This document shows positions 58,735-64,000 of a stretch of 64,000 nucleotides of DNA, one piece after another (the stretch's first letter is position 1; each line of letters begins with the position of its first letter). A program made the position numbers and the translations under genes. A model generated the notes under the pieces. That model saw only the letters and a program-made list of their open reading frames with translations. It did not search any database and was not told the origin of the DNA. This DNA comes from Stentor coeruleus (taxonomy: Eukaryota > Ciliophora > Heterotrichea > Heterotrichida > Stentoridae): contig MPUH01000074.1 in the NCBI GenBank assembly GCA_001970955.1, positions 1-64,000 on the forward strand, written 5' to 3'.

Positions 58735-61701
58735 ATGGCTGTTCGGACAGTTAAAAGCATCGGCGACTTAGGGATTTCATCTTTGAACAAATCTTTCAAA
58801 TCCTTTAGAGAAATCCCAGAAAAACAGTTTTTTTGCAATTTGTTCATAACAGGAATGGAGCATTTGCTTATATACTGCAAAGGTAAAAATCTTGAATCAT
58901 TTCTAGGAAATGTTCTTGCACTTATAGATTCAGGACCACTTGAAGCTACAAAAGAACATTTTAAAGAAGTGTTTGAAGACATAGATGATTTGATACAAAA
59001 AAAACAAGTAAAAATTCTCAATTCAATGATGTATGATCTAAATTTCATAAATTTAGTCATCACATTGCAGGAAATGCTCGAAATCCCATGCAGCAAAACA
59101 AGCGAAAATGAAGCGATGTTCGAAATACAATATTACTCTGAGAAAATGAAGCTTAATGTGATAGTTTTAACACCAAAACTTGTTGAAACTCAGTATTTAA
59201 TTGAAGATGCGACAGTTAGCGTAACTTTGCTTAACAACAACGGCAATTTTTCTATAATCTATCCATATGAATACAAACCTTCCTCTATTAAATGTGAAGC
59301 CAAAGATGAAAAAGAAGTTCCTGTAGAAGATATGCGCAAAACCAACAATCTAGAATTTTATTATGACGACAACGATGATGATGAAACACGTTCTCTTAGC
59401 CTTCAATCAGAAAAGTATCAAAGCTTTTCAAGAACCCGATCCGTTGATTATAATATCACGAATAGAGCCCAACAACAAGAAAATATAAGAGAATTAGAAA
59501 GAGAAAAACGTATGAGAATGAGAGCTAAAGCTTTAAAAGCCAAAAGGAAACAAGCAGCTGAGCTTAAAAAACAAGAAGAACAAAAACGTAAAGAAGATGA
59601 AGAAAGATTAGAAGCTAAGAGGAAACTTGAAGAACTCGAAAGGTTTGAGCAATTTAAAATCATACAGGAAAAAGAAATCAGAGAAAGAATAAGACTTGAA
59701 GAAGAAAACAAACAACTTCGTGAGTGGATCACTTCTGAACAAAGTAAATTTGATAATGAAAGGACAATAAGAAAAAAACAACAAAATGAAAAACATGAGG
59801 AAATGCAAAAAATGGAAGAAATCCGCAAAGCTGCTGATGAAAAACGCCTTGAGGAAGAGAAAAAAATCGCTGAGGAACGTAGGGTTTTAGAAGAGAAAAG
59901 ACTTGAAATTGAAAGAAAAGTTGCTGAAAAAAGGAGAATTGCTGAAGAAAAAAAACTTGAGGTTGAGAAAAAAATAGCTGAAGAGAAAAGATTGGAAGAA
60001 GAAAGAAAATTGTATGAAGAAAGAATGAGAAATGAAGAAAAAAAAAGAAATGAAGATAAGAAGTTTGAAGATGATAAAAGAATTGCTGATGAAAGGAAGT
60101 TTGCCGCAGAAAAAAGATTGGAAGATGTTAAGAAAATGATTGAGGAGAAAAGAAAAGAGGATGAGAGAAAACTTCAGGAAGAACTTAAGGCGGCTGAGGA
60201 GAAAAGGTTGGAAAATGAAAGGATTATTATGGAGAAAAAAAGGCAGTTGGAGGAAAAAAGGTTGGAAGAAGAAAGGAAAATTGCTGAGATCCAAAAACTC
60301 TTGGCAGAAAAACGTGCACAGACTGAGAAATTGAAGGAGGAACAGAAGTTAATGGAAGAAAAACGTATTCAAGAGGCTAAGAAACTTGCTGATGAAAGAA
60401 AGATGGCTGAAGAAAGGAGGATAGCTGAAGAGAAAAGATTAGCTGAGGAAAAAAAGTTGGCTGAAGAGAAAAGATTAGCTGAAGAAAAGAAAAAAACTGA
60501 ACAAAAAAGATTGGCTGAAGAAAAGAAAAAAGCAGAGCAGAGGAAATTAGCTGAAGAAAGGAGATTAGCAAAAGAAAGACTCTTAGAAGAAGAAAGAAGA
60601 TTAGAAGAAGAAAGAAGGCTAGAAGAGGAAAGAAGACTAGAAGAAGAAAGACGTTTAGAAGAAGAGAGATTAATAGAAGATGAAAGAAAAAGGATTGAAG
60701 AAGAAAAACGAATTGCCGAAGAAAAAAGGTTAGCAAGAAGAAGAGCTGCAAATCAACTTAGACTAAAAGAAGAAGAAGATAGAAAGAAAAAGTTAGCAGA
60801 AGAAGAAGATAGAATTAAAGCAGAACAGGCTAGATATGCTGAAGAACGACTCTTAGAAGAACAAAGAAAGCAAGCAGAAAGGGAAAGAGTTGCTCAAGAA
60901 AGAAAAATCGCTGAAGAAAAAAGAATCGCCGAAAAAAAACTCGCAGAAGAAAAAAAAGCTGAAGAAAAACGCCTTGCTGAGCAAAAAAAAGCAGAAGAAA
61001 AAAGATTAGCTGAAGAAAAAAGAATCGCCGAAAAAAAACTGGCAGAAGAAAAAAAAGCTGAAGAAAGACGTCTCGCTGAACAAAAAAAAGCAGAAGAAAA
61101 AAGATTAGCTGAAGAAAAACGATTAGCAGAAAAAAAACTTGCAGAAGAAAAGAAACTCGAAGAAGAAAAGAAAAAACAGGCAGAAGAAGACCAACCTCAA
61201 GATACTGAAAATACAACATATTGTGGGGGTTTATATTGTGTGAAATGTATTAAAGATTTAAAAAAATCCAATTATTTGTTAAAATGCGATAGTTGTTGTC
61301 AGAAATTTCTTGAAGGTATTGAACTTGATGAAGAATATAAAGCAGAATCAAGTCCTCCTGTAGCTAAAATATGTTTAAGTTGTAATGCGAAAATGAGTAG
61401 AGGTGAAGAGGTTTATTGTATTTGTTGTTTTATACAAAAGAAAATAATGAATGTTAATATTGGAGGATGTAGTAAATGTTGTAGAGTTGATAAGAATTAT
61501 TGGGTTGATTCAAGTGAAGGAGTTGAAAGGTTTATGATAACATGTGTTTATTGTAATGAAAATAGAAATAAAGATACCGTTGTTACAATCTGCACTACTT
61601 GTCAGGAAAAAATATGTTTGGTTTGTCTACGGAAGAATCCTTATATAGCACAAGGAATTTGTTCGAATTGTCATGATCGTAGACAAATAACATTAAATTA
61701 A
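58735..61701 (+). CDS. 988-aa coiled-coil protein with Cys-rich zinc-binding tail
   Basis: Residues 1-230 form a mixed N-terminal domain (NLFITGMEHLLIYCKGKNLE). About 240-820 is an uninterrupted charged helix of repeated units such as RLAEEKKLAEEK, RLEEERRLEEE and KRIAEKKLAEEKKAEE, probably a single alpha-helix or long coiled coil. The last 165 residues hold some 28 Cys in CxxC pairs (LYCVKCIKDL, LKCDSCCQKF, KICLSCNAKM, CSKCCRVD, CVYCNENR, CTTCQEKICLVC, CSNCHDR), which would bind several zinc ions in PHD/ADD- or RING-like fashion. The fold is not identified. The Lys/Glu repeats are uneven in length and probably expand and contract. Confidence 0.88.
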   Translation: MAVRTVKSIGDLGISSLNKSFKSFREIPEKQFFCNLFITGMEHLLIYCKGKNLESFLGNVLALIDSGPLEATKEHFKEVFEDIDDLIQKKQVKILNSMMYDLNFINLVITLQEMLEIPCSKTSENEAMFEIQYYSEKMKLNVIVLTPKLVETQYLIEDATVSVTLLNNNGNFSIIYPYEYKPSSIKCEAKDEKEVPVEDMRKTNNLEFYYDDNDDDETRSLSLQSEKYQSFSRTRSVDYNITNRAQQQENIRELEREKRMRMRAKALKAKRKQAAELKKQEEQKRKEDEERLEAKRKLEELERFEQFKIIQEKEIRERIRLEEENKQLREWITSEQSKFDNERTIRKKQQNEKHEEMQKMEEIRKAADEKRLEEEKKIAEERRVLEEKRLEIERKVAEKRRIAEEKKLEVEKKIAEEKRLEEERKLYEERMRNEEKKRNEDKKFEDDKRIADERKFAAEKRLEDVKKMIEEKRKEDERKLQEELKAAEEKRLENERIIMEKKRQLEEKRLEEERKIAEIQKLLAEKRAQTEKLKEEQKLMEEKRIQEAKKLADERKMAEERRIAEEKRLAEEKKLAEEKRLAEEKKKTEQKRLAEEKKKAEQRKLAEERRLAKERLLEEERRLEEERRLEEERRLEEERRLEEERLIEDERKRIEEEKRIAEEKRLARRRAANQLRLKEEEDRKKKLAEEEDRIKAEQARYAEERLLEEQRKQAERERVAQERKIAEEKRIAEKKLAEEKKAEEKRLAEQKKAEEKRLAEEKRIAEKKLAEEKKAEERRLAEQKKAEEKRLAEEKRLAEKKLAEEKKLEEEKKKQAEEDQPQDTENTTYCGGLYCVKCIKDLKKSNYLLKCDSCCQKFLEGIELDEEYKAESSPPVAKICLSCNAKMSRGEEVYCICCFIQKKIMNVNIGGCSKCCRVDKNYWVDSSEGVERFMITCVYCNENRNKDTVVTICTTCQEKICLVCLRKNPYIAQGICSNCHDRRQITLN

Positions 61702-61775
61702 CAAAATGCATAATTTGATAGTTTTTTTTAAAGTAAAATTCACAAAACCATCACAACTATTCATAAAAAAAATCA

Positions 61776-63734
61776 TTAATTTATATTAGGAACATATCCT
61801 TCAAGTGAATGGTACACAAGCTCAAACTTATTCTCAGTAATAGCCGGCATATCGTTTTTCAGAGAAAAATTATTCTGAAAAAGTGAATCAATAACCAACT
61901 GAAAAGCATTATCTAGCATCGAAGGAATAATCCTCGCTAAATGCGATGATGAAAGTTCTAAGCATGGATTCGTATTAACCTCTAACAACCAAGGTTTAAA
62001 CTCTTCATCCAACAAAAAATCATACCCAAAAATCTCAAAAGTATGCGAAAACATCTTTTTCTTTATCCCCGGCACAGCACATTTAATCGTATCTTTGACA
62101 ATTTTCTTAATCTTTGTCCCAACTTCTTCTATAAAATTCACAGGTCTACTATTATAATAAATATCTAAATACTTCTGCAATTCCCCATAACTCATTTTAT
62201 TACCGCTTTCATATTTCCCATAATCATCACAATGTTTTTGAACTGCATCATTTGTAAGATGAATATACAAATTGTCTATATTTTGAAGGTTAAATGATTT
62301 TGATGATGTTCTTATATATCCTTCATTATAATAATATCCTTGTATTATCCCATTATAACATGTTATAAGAGCATAACAACGTATATCGAATTTTCTTTTA
62401 TATACTAAAAATGGGTTTTCTATATATTTTTGTATTATGACAGTATGCCACATCCCTGCAATTTCTTGTTTTATTTGATCGAGTGCTGTACAAATTACTA
62501 TCCCTGAGCCACGATTTGTATTTTCTCCTGGTTTTAATATCCAGATACTATTTGGTTTATTTGCTTTACTATGAAAATATTTTTCGAATTCATGATATTT
62601 AGGATCTTTGAGAGAGGTTATATGGAATGTTATCGGGACATAATCAAAAACTTGTTTATTTCTAGTCCGGCAGTAAGTGTTGAGGTTTATAAAAAGTTCT
62701 TTTTTGTTGGATAAATTGTGGTTGCCTGAGATTTTGTTATAGACTTTGAGGGTTGATGGCTGGAAAATATAAGGTTGTATTTGTTTGAAGGAAGATGAGG
62801 AGATTATTTTATTGAAACCTAGTGGGGAAATGTCGACAATAAATCGACGGCTGTTGTTTGGACGATAGTGGTAAGTGTTAGGTTTAGGAAGGATGTCAAG
62901 GGTGTATTCTAGATTTTCACTTAAATACAATGACTGGAGTATTGAATCTTCAATCCACTCTGTCCATACAAAATTTGCTGTATGGATTTCCCCTAATTTA
63001 ACCCTACTCCATCCCATCCTACGTGACATAAGTTGTTTTATAAGCTTTGAGTTATTCCCTTTTCCAATATAATATTTAAACGACTGTACAAAATCAGGAT
63101 TGTGTTGTATTTTCATACCATTACTCTTAGCCAAAATAGCATAAAAATCTCTTATAATCACCCCTCGTTTTTTACTAAGCCATAAACGGTCTTTAATATC
63201 TTTTATACTAAGTTTTTCAAGTTTTTGGCCTTTTTTAGCATTTGCCAAACTAGTAATTTCGAGTTTTTTCGATGATTTTTTTATTGGAATCACAGGTTTC
63301 TTCTTTAAACCACAAATATCGCTTTTTTTTATTATGAGGAAGGTCCCTTTTAAAGGGTTTTGAGGACTTGGAGCTTCAAATAATGGGTTGTTTGGCCCGA
63401 AGTAAGCTGTAGCAGCTCTGTTGTCTATTTTTTTATTAGACTGGTCTTTTGATAGATTAGATTTTAAAATTGAAAGCCGTGAGATATGTAGAGAGCGAGG
63501 TAGTCGGGATAGTGGTGATCGGGGTCTGAAAAAAGGTAAAACACTTGTTCGGTTGAGAAGTTCTTTGCTTGATTCGTTAGAAGCTGTTTTTAATGGTTTT
63601 TTGAAAGAGCTTCGGCTTCTTGTCATGTCGAGGGAGTGCCTCAAGTTGCTGTTAGACTCAGACTTATTACGTGAATCTTCAAGTAAATCTACTTTGTTAT
63701 ATTGCCTTGTAATGAGATAATTGTGTTCCAGCAT
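61776..63734 (-). CDS. tubulin tyrosine ligase-like enzyme (TTLL)
   Basis: 652 aa. The first 190 residues are basic and low complexity. The ATP-grasp TTL domain contains IWILKPGENTNRGSGI (397-412), RKFDIRCY (447-454), HLTNDAVQK (492-500), FEIFGYDFLLDE (566-577) and EVNTNPCLE (585-593), so the ATP- and Mg2+-binding residues are intact. Such enzymes add Glu or Gly chains to tubulin tails; the sequence alone does not tell glutamylase from glycylase. Ciliates have many TTLLs because of their dense ciliature. The start lies after C-rich minus-strand flank. Confidence 0.95.
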   Translation of the reverse strand: MLEHNYLITRQYNKVDLLEDSRNKSESNSNLRHSLDMTRSRSSFKKPLKTASNESSKELLNRTSVLPFFRPRSPLSRLPRSLHISRLSILKSNLSKDQSNKKIDNRAATAYFGPNNPLFEAPSPQNPLKGTFLIIKKSDICGLKKKPVIPIKKSSKKLEITSLANAKKGQKLEKLSIKDIKDRLWLSKKRGVIIRDFYAILAKSNGMKIQHNPDFVQSFKYYIGKGNNSKLIKQLMSRRMGWSRVKLGEIHTANFVWTEWIEDSILQSLYLSENLEYTLDILPKPNTYHYRPNNSRRFIVDISPLGFNKIISSSSFKQIQPYIFQPSTLKVYNKISGNHNLSNKKELFINLNTYCRTRNKQVFDYVPITFHITSLKDPKYHEFEKYFHSKANKPNSIWILKPGENTNRGSGIVICTALDQIKQEIAGMWHTVIIQKYIENPFLVYKRKFDIRCYALITCYNGIIQGYYYNEGYIRTSSKSFNLQNIDNLYIHLTNDAVQKHCDDYGKYESGNKMSYGELQKYLDIYYNSRPVNFIEEVGTKIKKIVKDTIKCAVPGIKKKMFSHTFEIFGYDFLLDEEFKPWLLEVNTNPCLELSSSHLARIIPSMLDNAFQLVIDSLFQNNFSLKNDMPAITENKFELVYHSLEGYVPNIN

Positions 63735-64000
63735 TTTATTATTCGATAGTTTTACAGGTTTAAATTCAATATTTTTATCATTAACTTTATGGTTATTTAC
63801 TTTGAATTTAATACTAGTTTTGTATCATGAAATATATGATATTTTGTATTAGATTTATAGTATTTAATATATATCTGAGGGAGATTATTAATATATATAA
63901 TTTCGATAAGTAACTTATATTATGTAGTTTATAAAATATGTTTTTTAATGATGATATTAGTGTAAACAATAATTTTCTACAAAAATCTTATAGATAAAAA
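63735..64000. other. upstream flank of the TTLL gene
   Basis: G-leaning AT-rich sequence; no feature recognised before the window ends. Confidence 0.6.

Noticed and set aside
60400-61170. CRISPR-like or satellite repeat
   Set aside because: The repetition is of codons for AEEKRL-type units inside one open frame, with no spacers.
59448-61219. Long minus-strand frames opposite the Lys/Glu repeats
   Set aside because: They are the complement of GAA/AAA/AGA repeats and read as Phe/Leu/Ser runs; the plus strand holds the real protein.

Overview
The window looks like macronuclear DNA of a heterotrich ciliate, most likely Stentor. It is very AT-rich and gene-dense. TAA, TAG and TGA all act as stops, so the code is standard, unlike Blepharisma and most other ciliates. 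At least three genes are interrupted by GT..AG introns of exactly 15 nt (4198-4212, 17836-17850, 54781-54795), and a fourth in-frame one (17690-17704) is inferred from a broken EF-hand. The species call is inference; the code and intron size are seen directly.

Layout. 1-148: 5' end of a secreted or membrane protein (minus strand), running off the window. 2-7 kb: BOP1/ERB1, an IQ-motif protein with a 15-nt intron, a decayed WD-repeat pseudogene, RPS28. 7.9-13 kb: a three-repeat MYB, a Mediator-21-like protein, a coiled-coil protein and a WD-repeat protein. 13.9-24.2 kb: a NRF-6-type acyltransferase, an orphan, a CDPK, an MGC-start coiled-coil protein, a CaaX-ended protein, a Rab GTPase and a small orphan. 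25-36 kb: a mitochondrial-type helical-repeat protein, a PGAP1-like lipase, a CK1-like kinase, a four-pass membrane protein and a kelch protein. 37.7 kb: a probable unannotated hairpin RNA gene. 38.4-44.5 kb: a zinc finger, an SK-type K+ channel, an orphan, RPLP0 and RRP7. 45.3 kb: a second structured-RNA candidate. 46.7-51 kb: a GTSF1-type CHHC zinc-finger gene beside an assembly gap (N at 47007), a Ser-for-Cys papain-fold protein head-to-head with a cAMP-receptor-like GPCR, tRNA-Arg(ACG) and a DsbA-like protein. 51-64 kb: a VPS9-like protein, a Nudix hydrolase overlapping a GRAM/VASt protein, a LITAF-domain protein, a kelch-like gene with a truncated duplicate ending at two telomere-type repeats, a 988-aa coiled-coil/Cys-rich protein and a TTLL.

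There is no operon logic. Neighbours are functionally unrelated, although ribosome production recurs (BOP1, RPS28, RPLP0, RRP7), as do lipid-anchored or membrane signalling proteins (CDPK, Rab, VPS9, SK channel, GPCR).

Two compositional rules run through the window. Nearly every start codon sits within a few bases of a TATAAA-like string. The DNA on both sides of each gene is skewed so that the strand leaving the gene 5'->3' is G-rich and C-poor, whichever way the gene is transcribed. That skew picks out two places without a protein gene (37.74-37.85 kb and 45.28-45.49 kb), and both carry RNA-like hairpins.
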